41,737 bases of DNA from an uncultured Prevotellaceae bacterium (lineage in GTDB: Bacteria > Bacteroidota > Bacteroidia > Bacteroidales > Muribaculaceae). Shown here piece by piece: positions 24,427-33,143 of the stretch; within the stretch, counting starts at the first letter, position 1, and each line of letters begins with the position of its first letter. The notes below the pieces were generated by a model. The model saw nothing but the letters and a program-made list of their open reading frames with translations, did not search any database and was not told the origin of the DNA. Location: NCBI GenBank assembly GCA_900317835.1, contig ONIL01000024.1, positions 1 to 41,737 of the forward strand, in the 5' to 3' direction. Made by a program: the position numbers and the translations under genes.

Positions 24427-25563
24427 TTAGTCTTTGGATTTCTTGGCGTGGGTGATGATGTCGTCATAGACGGCAATCACCTTGCGCACGTCAAAGCGAG
24501 CTTCGGCCAACTTGCGGCTTTCCACTGACATCTGCTGGCGTTGCTCCTCGTTAAGTTCCAGGTAACGCATAATGGCCTTGACCAGCGATTGGACATCACG
24601 TGGCTTGACCAGATAGCCGTTGGCGCCGTCAACCACGGTTTCGCGGCAACCGTAAATATCGGTCGTGATGATGGGTTTGCCACATGAGCACGCCTCCATG
24701 AGTGACCTGTTGAGGCCCTCGCTATAATAGGATGGAATAGTGATTACGGTTCCAGGTCGGCTATAGATCTCCAGCATGTTACTGAAGGTGCCCAGGTATT
24801 CGATATCACCGTTTGCCACGTCACGGTCGACCTCTTCACGGGTGATGTTGGATGACTCGTCTGGTGAGCCGTCGGCAAACGTGCCGATGGCCTGGAAGCG
24901 CACCTCTCCATTGTATCGCTGTCTCACCTCACGGGCAGCCTCGACAAACACGCGATAGCCTTTCTCGGCAATCATGCGTGCGATAAACATGAACGTGGGC
25001 ACGCTTGCCTGGTTGTCATAGTAGGGATAATTGTCGATGTTCACTCCCTCGCCGCCCTTGAGCCAGATGATTTTGTCTTTGGGGCAAAGGTGCTTCTCGA
25101 GGATCGTGTGGTAGTTGCTCTCGTTGAGCAGCATGACGTGCTGTGTGCACTTCATGCTCACGCGATACAGTGCCCTGGCGATGAGTGAACTGAAGTCGTT
25201 GTGCGAGAATGCGTAACCCAGTCCAGCCATCATGCACGAGTTGGGGATACCCTGTAGTTTGCCCGCTATGGCTCCATAGATGTTGGGCTTGATGGTGTAG
25301 TTGAAGATGTAATCGGGCTTCTCCTTCTTGAAAATCCGGTACAACTGCCTGAAGTAGCTCAGGTTGTCAAGGATGCCGGTTGATGCACGATTTGCATCGA
25401 TGCGGATCACTTTGGCCTCGGAGGGCATCTTCTTCAAGTCATCCACGAGCCTCACGGGGCACACGAGTACGACCTGGTGCCCGTTTTCCAGGAAGTGCTT
25501 GATGATGTCAATCCTGAAAACCGTGAGACCGAATGTGTTGTTATTGTTAAACAGTATTTTCAT
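24427..25563 (-). CDS. Family 4 glycosyltransferase (GT-B fold)
   Basis: 378 residues from ATG 25563; an in-frame TTG two codons earlier is less likely. The N-terminal acceptor domain begins MKILFNNNNTFGLTVFRIDI. It has KPDYIFNYTIKPNIYGAIAGK and GLGYAFSH, reminiscent of capsule-type enzymes. The C-terminal donor domain carries FMFIARMIAEKGYRVFVEA, GDIEYLGT and the E(x7)E motif in SEGLNRSLMEACSCGKPI. Such enzymes transfer sugars from nucleotide donors to lipid-linked glycans at the cytoplasmic face. It follows a GT2 gene by 21 bases, so the two form an operon. The sugar specificity cannot be read from the sequence. Confidence 0.9.
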   Translation of the reverse strand: MKILFNNNNTFGLTVFRIDIIKHFLENGHQVVLVCPVRLVDDLKKMPSEAKVIRIDANRASTGILDNLSYFRQLYRIFKKEKPDYIFNYTIKPNIYGAIAGKLQGIPNSCMMAGLGYAFSHNDFSSLIARALYRVSMKCTQHVMLLNESNYHTILEKHLCPKDKIIWLKGGEGVNIDNYPYYDNQASVPTFMFIARMIAEKGYRVFVEAAREVRQRYNGEVRFQAIGTFADGSPDESSNITREEVDRDVANGDIEYLGTFSNMLEIYSRPGTVITIPSYYSEGLNRSLMEACSCGKPIITTDIYGCRETVVDGANGYLVKPRDVQSLVKAIMRYLELNEEQRQQMSVESRKLAEARFDVRKVIAVYDDIITHAKKSKD

Positions 25564-25584
25564 TGTCAATGGCGGAGAAAGGTG

Positions 25585-26406
25585 TCATTGAGAAGGTTCA
25601 GTGGAAATATTTTTCTTAGGCTTGCGGTGGAAACGGTCATACAACCATGTGGGCATGGCCCACTTGAGCATGGGGACGATTACACTCTCGGGGTAGTGCC
25701 ACCACGACAGATTGAACGTGCGGCAGATGAGCCACCGCATGTAGATCTCGTTGCGGCGGGCCTTGAAGTTGCGCCGACGGGTCGCATTGCGGTCGTCGCG
25801 CATCATGTAGAGCGGCTCATCAAGGCAATAGCCCTTGTAGCCCTGCTGATAGAGCTTGAGCCACAGGTGCTGGTCTTCGAGGCGGAGCAGGTAGTCGGAC
25901 ACGGTGTAACCGCCCACTGCCCGATAGGCCGTGAGTCGCATCATCACCGGAGCGTGGCAGAATGTGCGCCCGTGCAGGAAATCTATTCCCGTCGGGTTGT
26001 TGTGGGGGTTACCACGCTTGAACTCACCCTGCTCGTCGAAGTATATCATCGGGCAACTCACAAAGGCATACTCGGGGTGCTCGTCCAGGAAACGTATCTC
26101 CTTCTCGAATCGGTCGGGCACCGAGATGTCATCGCCATCCATGCGGGCGACATACTCGGTGTCAGCAAGCTCGAGGCAACGGTTCAGTGTGTAGTTGAGC
26201 CCCATGTTCCTCTCGTTCCTGATCAGGATGATGTTGTCATGGCGTGAAGCGTAGTCGGCAGCCACTTGATAGGTATTGTCTTGGGAGCCGTCTTCACACA
26301 GGATGATTTTGAAGTCCTGATAGGTTTGGGCATATAGTGAATCCAGCGCTTCGACTAGGGTAGGAGCGCAGTTATATATACCGATGATTACCGAGATGCG
26401 TGCCAT
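25585..26406 (-). CDS. Family 2 glycosyltransferase (GT-A fold)
   Basis: 273 residues. The N-terminus ISVIIGIYNCAPTLVEALDS, the donor-binding LCEDGSQDNT and the metal-binding MDGDD (Asp90, Asp92, Asp93) identify GT2. The acceptor-side region includes FCHAPVMMR and LRLEDQHLWLKLYQQGY, where the ED motif usually holds the catalytic base. There is no membrane segment, so it is a soluble or membrane-associated enzyme for a surface polysaccharide or glycolipid. It is transcribed with the following GT4 gene from a -7 box at 26423-26430. No other capsule genes lie nearby in the window. Confidence 0.92.
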   Translation of the reverse strand: MARISVIIGIYNCAPTLVEALDSLYAQTYQDFKIILCEDGSQDNTYQVAADYASRHDNIILIRNERNMGLNYTLNRCLELADTEYVARMDGDDISVPDRFEKEIRFLDEHPEYAFVSCPMIYFDEQGEFKRGNPHNNPTGIDFLHGRTFCHAPVMMRLTAYRAVGGYTVSDYLLRLEDQHLWLKLYQQGYKGYCLDEPLYMMRDDRNATRRRNFKARRNEIYMRWLICRTFNLSWWHYPESVIVPMLKWAMPTWLYDRFHRKPKKNISTEPSQ

Positions 26407-26422
26407 GTTGTGATTACAATGA

Positions 26423-26430
26423 CAAAAGTA
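26423..26430 (-). promoter_or_regulatory. -7 box for the two glycosyltransferase genes
   Basis: CAAAAGTA on the plus strand reads TACTTTTG on the minus strand, 16 bases before the GT2 start codon. Confidence 0.5.
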
Positions 26431-26502
26431 ACAAAAAAACAGATATCAATGGTAACTTATGTCTAAAAAATGCTTGAAACGCTGTGATAATGACAAAAAA
26501 AC

Positions 26503-26531
26503 AGCACTGGACTGTGGTTGCGTCCAGTGCT
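26503..26531 (-). terminator. Terminator of the rubrerythrin gene
   Basis: AGCACTGGAC (26503-26512) pairs perfectly with GTCCAGTGCT (26522-26531); the A run at 26495-26501 becomes U on the minus strand. Confidence 0.85.
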
Positions 26532-26554
26532 CTAGATTGTCAAGTGTGTAACGC

Positions 26555-27106
26555 TTATTTCTTGAAGAAGCGGTTGTACAGGCCGGTGAAGCCTTGTCCG
26601 TGACGGGCCTCGTCGCGGGCCATCTCGTGAACGGTGTCGTGGATGGCGTCGAGGTTCTGGGCCTTGGCGAGCTTGGCAATGCGGAACTTGTCCTCACAGG
26701 CACCTGCCTCAGCAGCCATGCGCTTCTCGAGATTGGTCTTGGTGTCCCAAACGACCTCACCCAGCAACTCGGCGAACTTGGCGGCATGCTCAGCCTCCTC
26801 AAAGGCGTAGCGCTTGAAGGCCTCAGCAACCTCGGGATATCCCTCGCGGTCGGCCTGGCGTGACATTGCCAGGTACATGCCCACCTCAGAGCATTCGCCC
26901 TCGAAGTGTGCTTTGAGTCCTGCGAGAATCTCGGGGTCAACGCCCTTGGCAACACCCAGGGTGTGCTCGGCGGCATAGGTTACTTCCTCGTCCTCCTTGA
27001 GTTCTTTGAACTTCTCGGCGGGTTGTTTACACTGCGGACATTTCTCGGGGGGTGTGTCACCTTCGTGCACGTAACCGCACACGGTGCAGATCCATTTTTT
27101 AGCCAT
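26555..27106 (-). CDS. Reverse rubrerythrin (rubredoxin domain first)
   Basis: 183 residues. An N-terminal rubredoxin-like domain ([19 protein letters not shown]; Cys7, Cys10, Cys23, Cys26) precedes the four-helix di-iron domain, whose ligands include [18 protein letters not shown] (Glu104, His107) and [11 protein letters not shown] (Glu161, Glu166, His169). This order is the reverse of classical rubrerythrin. The protein reduces hydrogen peroxide to water in the cytoplasm of anaerobes using electrons from NADH-linked donors. A separate 37-residue rubredoxin-like gene lies 88 bases upstream on the same strand and is a plausible redox partner. A weak TAACTTTA box in that gap could be an additional promoter. 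Confidence 0.93.
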   Translation of the reverse strand: MAKKWICTVCGYVHEGDTPPEKCPQCKQPAEKFKELKEDEEVTYAAEHTLGVAKGVDPEILAGLKAHFEGECSEVGMYLAMSRQADREGYPEVAEAFKRYAFEEAEHAAKFAELLGEVVWDTKTNLEKRMAAEAGACEDKFRIAKLAKAQNLDAIHDTVHEMARDEARHGQGFTGLYNRFFKK

Positions 27107-27194
27107 AATTTAAAATTGTGTGATTGTTGTAGTTATTAATTGTTGTTGTAAAGTTAAACAGATGATAGTTGATTAAACGGGGATTGGGAGTCGT

Positions 27195-27308
27195 TTACTC
27201 AGTTACTTCCTCAAAGTCCTCGGGGCCAACGCCGCACAGGGGGCACTCTTCGGGCGGTGTGTCACCCTCATGGATGTAACCACACACATTGCATTTCCAT
27301 TTCTTCAT
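27195..27308 (-). CDS. Stand-alone 37-residue rubredoxin-like protein
   Basis: The frame from ATG 27308 to TAA 27195 gives a protein starting [20 protein letters not shown], followed by [17 protein letters not shown]. Both CxxC pairs (Cys6/Cys9 and Cys22/Cys25) that bind the single iron are present. It closely matches the N-terminal domain of the neighbouring reverse rubrerythrin and lacks the middle part of a normal rubredoxin of about 52 residues. A perfect promoter at 27357-27389 lies directly upstream, and rubrerythrin follows 88 bases downstream, so it probably leads a two-gene oxidative-stress operon as electron carrier. The small size makes it easy to miss in annotation. Confidence 0.85.
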   Translation of the reverse strand: MKKWKCNVCGYIHEGDTPPEECPLCGVGPEDFEEVTE

Positions 27309-27356
27309 TGTCGTGAATTGTTTTAGCTGGTTAATAAAAATGATTTTTACTGGTTA

Positions 27357-27389
27357 CAAAGTTACACTATACCATCCCTATATTCCAAA
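27357..27389 (-). promoter_or_regulatory. Promoter of the rubredoxin-rubrerythrin run
   Basis: On the minus strand TTTG (27386-27389), a 21-base spacer and TAACTTTG (27357-27364). This is one of the best consensus promoters in the window. Confidence 0.75.
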
Positions 27390-27412
27390 TTTTTTATTGT
27401 TTTTTATGAAAA

Positions 27413-27446
27413 AATCCCTGCAATGCCAGTGGGGCATGCAGGGATT
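27413..27446 (-). terminator. Terminator of gapA
   Basis: AATCCCTGC (27413-27421) pairs with GCAGGGATT (27438-27446), extended by ATGCC/GGCAT past a bulge. The A run on its left gives U residues on the minus strand. It lies 25 bases after the gapA stop. Confidence 0.85.
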
Positions 27447-27471
27447 GATGTCGTGCAAGGAGACGGGTGGA

Positions 27472-28512
<1,041 letters not shown>

Positions 28513-28557
28513 TTAATGATTTTTTAATAAATAAAGCGGTTATATAACTATTATTAT

Positions 28558-28565
28558 TACCTTTG
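28558..28565 (+). promoter_or_regulatory. Plus-strand -7 box within the gapA leader
   Basis: TACCTTTG fits TAnnTTTG on the plus strand. A start near 28573 would produce a transcript reading toward mscL and overlapping the gapA leader in antisense. Confidence 0.4.
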
Positions 28566-28586
28566 CATTGGCGTTAGCCTCGCGGG

Positions 28587-28611
28587 GCAGTCGCTTGCGA
28601 CTGCAAAATTA
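28587..28611 (-). promoter_or_regulatory. gapA -7 box and adjacent 8-base hairpin
   Basis: CAAAATTA (28604-28611) reads TAATTTTG on the minus strand. GCAGTCGC (28587-28594) and GCGACTGC (28597-28604) form a perfect hairpin with a two-base loop right at the expected start of the gapA message. The hairpin could be an operator or a 5' stabilising structure. Confidence 0.45.
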
Positions 28612-28631
28612 ACAAAAATATTGGAATGAGA

Positions 28632-28661
28632 TTGTGTTTTGCAATCAAAATGCTATTTTTG
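28632..28661 (+). promoter_or_regulatory. Promoter of mscL
   Basis: TTG (28632-28634), a 19-base spacer and TATTTTTG (28654-28661). The leader to ATG 28727 is about 60 bases. Confidence 0.55.
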
Positions 28662-28726
28662 CACCGTAATTAAGAATGTTTAATAATTTGGTAAATATAA
28701 TATTAATTTTTAAAAACTGAAAAATT

Positions 28727-29224
28727 ATGGGTTTTTTCAAAGAGTTTAAGGAGTTTGCCATGAGGGGCAATGTGATGGACATGGCTGTCGGTGTAATCAT
28801 CGGTGGTGCGTTCGGCAAGATTGTGAGCTCGCTGGTTGATGACGTGCTGATGCCCTTTATCGGTGTGCTCACTGGCGGTGTTGATCTTTCCGGTTTGGAA
28901 TATCATTTGCCAGCCGCTTCTAAGATTGTTGAAGGTGCAGCTGAGGCTGTTGGTGCCGAAGGCGCCGTTGATGCAGCCACTAGCGCTGTTGGTGCCGCAG
29001 CTGCCAGCGCAGGTATAGCTGGTGAGGCTACTGGCGCAGTGATTAAGTACGGTCTGTTCCTTCAGAATGTACTTGACTTCCTGATCATCGCATTCTGCAT
29101 TTTCTTGATGATTAAGGCCATGAACAAGCTCATGCCCAAGAAGGAAGAGCCCGAGGCTCCCGCTGGTCCTACCCAGGAAGAGCTGCTCGGTGAAATCCGT
29201 GACCTGCTCAAGGAAAAGAAGTAA
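28727..29224 (+). CDS. mscL: Large-conductance mechanosensitive channel
   Basis: 165 residues; many MscL proteins are about 130-140. N-terminal amphipathic helix [20 protein letters not shown], first pore helix [26 protein letters not shown], second membrane helix [20 protein letters not shown], and a C-terminal coiled helix ([17 protein letters not shown]). The periplasmic loop between the helices holds an Ala-rich stretch (about 62-105, [20 protein letters not shown]) that accounts for the extra length. The pentameric channel releases solutes on hypo-osmotic shock in the inner membrane. It is a single gene between its own promoter and terminator. Confidence 0.95.
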   Translation: MGFFKEFKEFAMRGNVMDMAVGVIIGGAFGKIVSSLVDDVLMPFIGVLTGGVDLSGLEYHLPAASKIVEGAAEAVGAEGAVDAATSAVGAAAASAGIAGEATGAVIKYGLFLQNVLDFLIIAFCIFLMIKAMNKLMPKKEEPEAPAGPTQEELLGEIRDLLKEKK

Positions 29225-29254
29225 TCCCGTACAGCTAGTGTCTGGTAGAATTAT

Positions 29255-29288
29255 CGCACCCGTGAACCATCGTTCACGGGTGCGTTTT
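29255..29288 (+). terminator. Terminator of mscL
   Basis: Perfect 13-base stem CGCACCCGTGAAC (29255-29267) with GTTCACGGGTGCG (29272-29284), loop CATC, then TTTT. Confidence 0.9.
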
Positions 29289-29312
29289 GATTGCATTGCA
29301 CTGAAAATAAAA

Positions 29313-29338
29313 AAAGCTACACCATGGGGTATAGCTTT
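29313..29338 (-). terminator. Terminator of the small LuxR-type gene
   Basis: On the minus strand AAAGCTA..ACC pairs with GGT..TAGCTTT and is followed by TTTTATTT. It sits 21 bases after the gene's stop. Confidence 0.75.
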
Positions 29339-29358
29339 GATAAGTTAGGGTATTGATG

Positions 29359-29577
29359 TTAGTCGTTGATTTTTAGTAGACCAGTACGGAACGCTTTACC
29401 AATCAATTCAGCTACGTTGCGTGAGTTGGTCTTGCGCAACAACTGCTTGCGGTGGTACTCTACGGTATTGGAGGAGATAAATATTTTCTCTCCGATTTCC
29501 TTGCTGTTATACCCTGTTGACAGCAATTCAAGTACTTCCCTCTCTCGGGAAGTCAGTTCAATTTTGGGGGCGCTCAT
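29359..29577 (-). CDS. Stand-alone LuxR/GerE-type DNA-binding protein, 72 residues
   Basis: The whole product is a LuxR C-terminal helix-turn-helix: LTSREREVLELLSTGYNSKE, IGEKIFISSNTVEYHRKQLL and NVAELIGKAFRTGLL. There is no receiver, PAS or autoinducer-binding domain, so it resembles GerE of Bacillus in size and is not a truncated two-component regulator. The start ATG at 29577 is preceded by a good promoter (29620-29651), and a terminator follows, so it is a complete single-gene unit. Such proteins dimerise on DNA; the signal and targets are unknown. It borders a 485-base non-coding gap. Confidence 0.88.
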   Translation of the reverse strand: MSAPKIELTSREREVLELLSTGYNSKEIGEKIFISSNTVEYHRKQLLRKTNSRNVAELIGKAFRTGLLKIND

Positions 29578-29619
29578 AATATCACGTTTTTTGATAAGTT
29601 GCTAGTTATAACGTATTTG

Positions 29620-29651
29620 CAAAAATAAATAGTAAAATGCATCAAACCAAA
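29620..29651 (-). promoter_or_regulatory. Promoter of the small LuxR-type gene
   Basis: On the minus strand TTTG (29648-29651), a 20-base spacer and TATTTTTG (29620-29627). The leader is about 35 bases. Confidence 0.65.
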
Positions 29652-29824
29652 CAAATTTGCAATAATTTAGGCAAAATGATATCAAAACTATTTATTTCAG
29701 TAGAAAAAACTGATTAAATGCAACCAATTGTTAGTTTTCTGGCCTCTCTTTTGCTTCACAAAAACTAATGTGTGGGTGGTGCCGATGACCACTGCTTTGC
29801 ACTCGATATTGTGGAGAGAAATCG

Positions 29825-29855
29825 AGTTTGAATTCTTGCAATTTTAATTCAAACT
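29825..29855. repeat. Perfect 10-base inverted repeat in the 29578-30062 gap
   Basis: AGTTTGAATT (29825-29834) and AATTCAAACT (29846-29855) with an 11-base loop. No T run follows. It lies about 55 bases upstream of the promoter at 29909-29938 and could be an operator. Apart from this, that promoter and the LuxR promoter, positions 29652-29908 show nothing I can identify. Confidence 0.5.
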
Positions 29856-29908
29856 ATAGTTATTTTAATGATTTTTATATTAAATAGTAGAAATTTTCGG
29901 CAAGAACA

Positions 29909-29938
29909 TTTGTTATTGTGAGAAATTGCTTATATTTG
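29909..29938 (+). promoter_or_regulatory. Promoter of a candidate small RNA
   Basis: TTTG (29909-29912), an 18-base spacer and TATATTTG (29931-29938). No gene on the plus strand follows before the next terminator. Confidence 0.55.
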
Positions 29939-29944
29939 CGGGCA

Positions 29945-30044
29945 GAATTTAAAACTTTTCTTGATATAAAGTAAATTTTCTCATACTCTAAAAGATTTGC
30001 GGCTGTGGTCTTGTGAAAAACCACAGCCGCGATTTTCTTTTTCG
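29945..30044 (+). ncRNA. Candidate small RNA of about 100 bases
   Basis: A consensus promoter is followed by about 55 AT-rich bases without an ATG. A strong intrinsic terminator comes next: GCGGCTGTGGT (29999-30009) pairs with ACCACAGCCGC (30020-30030), then GATTTTCTTTTT. The promoter and terminator frame a short non-coding unit. The same hairpin lies 33 bases beyond the stop of the minus-strand phosphoesterase gene and may serve it too; its minus-strand tail is less U-rich. I do not recognise a known RNA family. Confidence 0.45.
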
Positions 30045-30062
30045 TTCCTTTCTCGTTGATAG

Positions 30063-31475
30063 CTAGAATGGTATGATTGCAGTGTGGTCGTTGATGACGG
30101 CCTCATGTGACGTGCCGATGTCGTTCAGATCCTCGAGAATGCTGCGCAGCACCAGTCGCGCTGTGCCATAGATGCGCAGTCGCAGTGCTGCCTTGGCAAA
30201 TGGCTTGAGGATGCCTGTAATCGTCTCGTTAACAACATGGTCCACACCCTCAATGAGTTGCTCGATGAGTCGTCGGTTGTCGCTACCACCCTCGTTACCC
30301 TCGGCAAAAGCGATATAGGCCCTGGTGACAGGCGCCTGCAAGTGCTTGAGCAATAGATGTGCAATGTCGTCGGGCGTGTCGGGCAAGTGGATGTAACGCG
30401 TCACAAGGGGGTGTTCAATCCGGTAGTTGTCGATAGCCTGACTGATTTCGGGCCAGTAACGGTTGAGCACACCCTGTGTCATAGTGGGAATACTGTGAGT
30501 GAAGGCGTCACGAGCACGTTCACTGAACGATGGGTCTGAAGGTAATGTGTGCAAGGTGACCGTGTGCAATTGCAACTTGCGACTGCTGGTGTTGCACGAG
30601 GCGATTCTCCACTGGCAGGGATAGCCCACAGCGGCTGCAGTGGCTACCTCGACCATATCGCCCTGCCGTGTACTTGTCTGGCTGATGTCGCTAATGTGCA
30701 GGTGCCCCGTGAAGATGAGGTGGACATCTGCCTCGATAAGGCGTTGGCACAGTTGCTTGGCGCCATCTACCATATAGGGCGCCGCCAGCGTGTCCTCCAT
30801 GTGGAAGTGGGGCACCATGTGGTGGTGCATCATGGCGATGACACGGCGACCGTCCGCCGAGGCCTGTCGGGCTTGTTCAACAATCCATTGCTGGGTGCTT
30901 GGCTCAAGGCTTCCGCTAGCCTTGGTATGGTCGCGTGCATCCCCTCGCGAGACAAAGGTGTTGAGCCTGTCCATGCAGGCATCAATGGCGAGGATCGTTA
31001 GCTTGTCGGTCACGTTTCGGCAGTAGCTCAGTGTGTCGGTGTCGCGCCTTGACAACTCGTCATAGCCCATGTTGCGGTAGATGTCGGCAAACTCATTGCG
31101 GCTAATGGTGTCGGTGGGCGTGACATTATCGCCGTCATACACCTTGGCGTCGGGGTTGTTGATATCATGGTTGCCAGGCACTACAAGTACTTCTATGCCC
31201 GCGTCCACAAGTCGTTGCAGCCTGTCAGCCACCAGTTTGTGACTCTTGCGCTCGCCATCCTTGGTCAGGTCACCTGTCACCAGCACGAGATCGGGCTTCA
31301 AGTCTAGAATCCCGCTCACGAGGGTGTCAAGTATTTCAAGACTCTCACGCAGCATCTTGCGGTCACGTGACAGATACTCGTCGATCGCACTGCCCTCGTT
31401 GACAAGCAACTCGGGAGCCATCACATGCAGGTCGCTGATGATGGCCATCTTGATGATGGAATTCTCGTTCTTCAT
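30063..31475 (-). CDS. Calcineurin-like metallophosphoesterase, no signal peptide
   Basis: 470 residues from ATG 31475; a longer in-frame start would overlap the upstream alpha-galactosidase gene and is unlikely. The metal-binding blocks appear in order: ISDLH (Asp15, His17), VTGDLTKDGERKSH, VVPGNHDIN, MMHHHMVPHFH and FTGHLHISD. The C-terminal 200 residues are helical and shared with the second phosphoesterase in this window (both end with a SILED segment). Substrate is unknown; the family includes nucleotidases and phosphodiesterases. It starts 19 bases after the GH27 stop and is probably co-transcribed with it. A hairpin at 29999-30030 follows. Confidence 0.88.
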   Translation of the reverse strand: MKNENSIIKMAIISDLHVMAPELLVNEGSAIDEYLSRDRKMLRESLEILDTLVSGILDLKPDLVLVTGDLTKDGERKSHKLVADRLQRLVDAGIEVLVVPGNHDINNPDAKVYDGDNVTPTDTISRNEFADIYRNMGYDELSRRDTDTLSYCRNVTDKLTILAIDACMDRLNTFVSRGDARDHTKASGSLEPSTQQWIVEQARQASADGRRVIAMMHHHMVPHFHMEDTLAAPYMVDGAKQLCQRLIEADVHLIFTGHLHISDISQTSTRQGDMVEVATAAAVGYPCQWRIASCNTSSRKLQLHTVTLHTLPSDPSFSERARDAFTHSIPTMTQGVLNRYWPEISQAIDNYRIEHPLVTRYIHLPDTPDDIAHLLLKHLQAPVTRAYIAFAEGNEGGSDNRRLIEQLIEGVDHVVNETITGILKPFAKAALRLRIYGTARLVLRSILEDLNDIGTSHEAVINDHTAIIPF

Positions 31476-31494
31476 ATCGAATAATGCATCTATT

Positions 31495-33081
31495 TCAATC
31501 CAGTTCCATCCAATCGATATCAGGCAGCCATGCGCCGTCATTCCACAGGCGGACGACATTGTCGCCCTTGTTCAGGTTGATGTCCACCTTAACAGCCATG
31601 GGAGTGTCCCAATCCTTGCCCTCGATCGGGTAGGTGCCTACCTGCTGGCCGTTAACCTCAACTTTAATCTCACGCCAATTGCCAGCAAAGAAGTGTATCG
31701 TCATTGTCCTGGGGCCTGCCTTGTCGGCATACACGTGTTGCCATTGCAGGTCGTTGCCAGGACGGTAACCCAGGTAGCAGGTGATGTAGCCGCCCGAAGC
31801 CTTAGGGCTTGGGATGTAGGCGCCAGTGTACACATCATTGTAAAAATGCAGTTCCTGGTAATGGTTGAGGAATGCGGTCTCGGCTTCATAGACCTTGCGC
31901 TCAAGACGTTTTTCGGCTTTGGCACGGAGAATCTTCACGCCATGGGCTGGCACTTGGAGTGACAACGACTGATGAGCATTACCTGCACTGCTTTGTGCTA
32001 TGCAGTCATATAATTCCACCTTGCCTCCCAGATCGATGGTGCTGAAAGACAAATTTACGGTCTGTTCCTTGTCGCTCGGATTATAGACGGCAAAGGCGCG
32101 TTCCTTGCCATGGAGTTGTTTGATGTCCTTGACGAGGATGAAGCATTCGCCCTGCTTGGCGGCAACGTAGGCCTGCAGGTGTAACGGGTCCTGATTGAGG
32201 GCGATGAGGTCGCGGTTAGTGAGCAGGCTGAGTGCCTGTGGCTTGATGTTGGCCATATCACACCCGATGAGCAATGGCGAGGACATGATGCACCACATCC
32301 CAAAGTGGGTCTCGTCCTCGATGGGCGTCATGGAGCGGCCCACTTCGAGCATATCCATGTCGTTGTAGTGCCCGTCATGGCAGTAGGCGCTCAAGTAGAG
32401 GTTCTCTTCAAGGATTTCCTTCACCGATTGCCAGGCGTCATAGATGTCGCCTGTCGTTCGCCACGAGTCGGCAACATCGGCGACCCATGTGCCGGGATAG
32501 GCCCAACGGCAGATGTTGAACACAACATCCTGCTTGCCGCAATTCCTGATGGCATTGGAAATGCGTGTGTACTGCTCGCGCTCGTCAAGGTCGAGGTGAC
32601 GACCGCCACAGTAATCCACCTTGATGAAGTCAAAGTCCCAGTCACGGAAGTAGAGTTGACAGTCTTGCTCTTCATGTCCTGCCAGACCCACACCAAGGCC
32701 CCATGGCAGGCGGTTGCCCGAGCCGCAGGTATTGTCACCCGCATCGCTGTAGATGCCAGCTTTCAGGCCCAGGGAATGAATGTAGTCCACCAGGTTGCGC
32801 ATCCCGTTGGGAAACCGCTGCATGTTGAGCCTCAGGTTACCGTCCTCACCGCGTCCCTGCCAGTATCCGTCGTCGATGTTGATATAGCGGTAGCCGGCAT
32901 CCTGCAGTCCGCTATTGTGCATGGCATCGGCTTGCTGGCGGATGAGTTGCTCGTTGATGTCAAGAGCGAACGTGTTCCAAGAGCTCCAACCCATTGTTGG
33001 CGTGCGCTGCTGAGCAATTGCAGTCAGAGAAACTGCAAGCAGTGCGACGAGCGTGAGTTTTTTTATTATAGTCTTCATCAT
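31495..33081 (-). CDS. Secreted GH27 alpha-galactosidase with C-terminal carbohydrate-binding-like domain
   Basis: 528 residues. Signal peptide MMKTIIKKLTLVALLAVSLTAIA. The GH27 barrel has TPTMGWSSWNTF, YRYINIDDGYW, GIYSDAG and the nucleophile Asp156 in FIKVDYCGG. The acid/base Asp212 lies in SWRTTGDI, and the MSSPLLIGCDMA motif follows. After the usual C-terminal beta domain, about residues 395-528 (YEAETAFLN to DIDWMELD) look like a CBM35/CBM6-type module. It removes terminal alpha-linked galactose from oligosaccharides in the periplasm or at the surface. A -7 box (33111-33118) lies upstream; the phosphoesterase gene follows. Confidence 0.94.
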   Translation of the reverse strand: MMKTIIKKLTLVALLAVSLTAIAQQRTPTMGWSSWNTFALDINEQLIRQQADAMHNSGLQDAGYRYINIDDGYWQGRGEDGNLRLNMQRFPNGMRNLVDYIHSLGLKAGIYSDAGDNTCGSGNRLPWGLGVGLAGHEEQDCQLYFRDWDFDFIKVDYCGGRHLDLDEREQYTRISNAIRNCGKQDVVFNICRWAYPGTWVADVADSWRTTGDIYDAWQSVKEILEENLYLSAYCHDGHYNDMDMLEVGRSMTPIEDETHFGMWCIMSSPLLIGCDMANIKPQALSLLTNRDLIALNQDPLHLQAYVAAKQGECFILVKDIKQLHGKERAFAVYNPSDKEQTVNLSFSTIDLGGKVELYDCIAQSSAGNAHQSLSLQVPAHGVKILRAKAEKRLERKVYEAETAFLNHYQELHFYNDVYTGAYIPSPKASGGYITCYLGYRPGNDLQWQHVYADKAGPRTMTIHFFAGNWREIKVEVNGQQVGTYPIEGKDWDTPMAVKVDINLNKGDNVVRLWNDGAWLPDIDWMELD

Positions 33082-33110
33082 TGCTATATTTTGAAAGTTA
33101 CTTGAGGGTA

Positions 33111-33118
33111 CAAATATA
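33111..33118 (-). promoter_or_regulatory. -7 box for the GH27-phosphoesterase pair
   Basis: CAAATATA on the plus strand reads TATATTTG on the minus strand, 29 bases before the GH27 start codon. Confidence 0.55.
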
Positions 33119-33143
33119 CGTCAGATAATTGAGGTATCCTAAA

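Noticed and set aside
31476-31559. Longer start for the 30063 phosphoesterase
   Set aside because: It would overlap the 3' end of the GH27 gene, and the added residues are that gene's C-terminus read in another frame.
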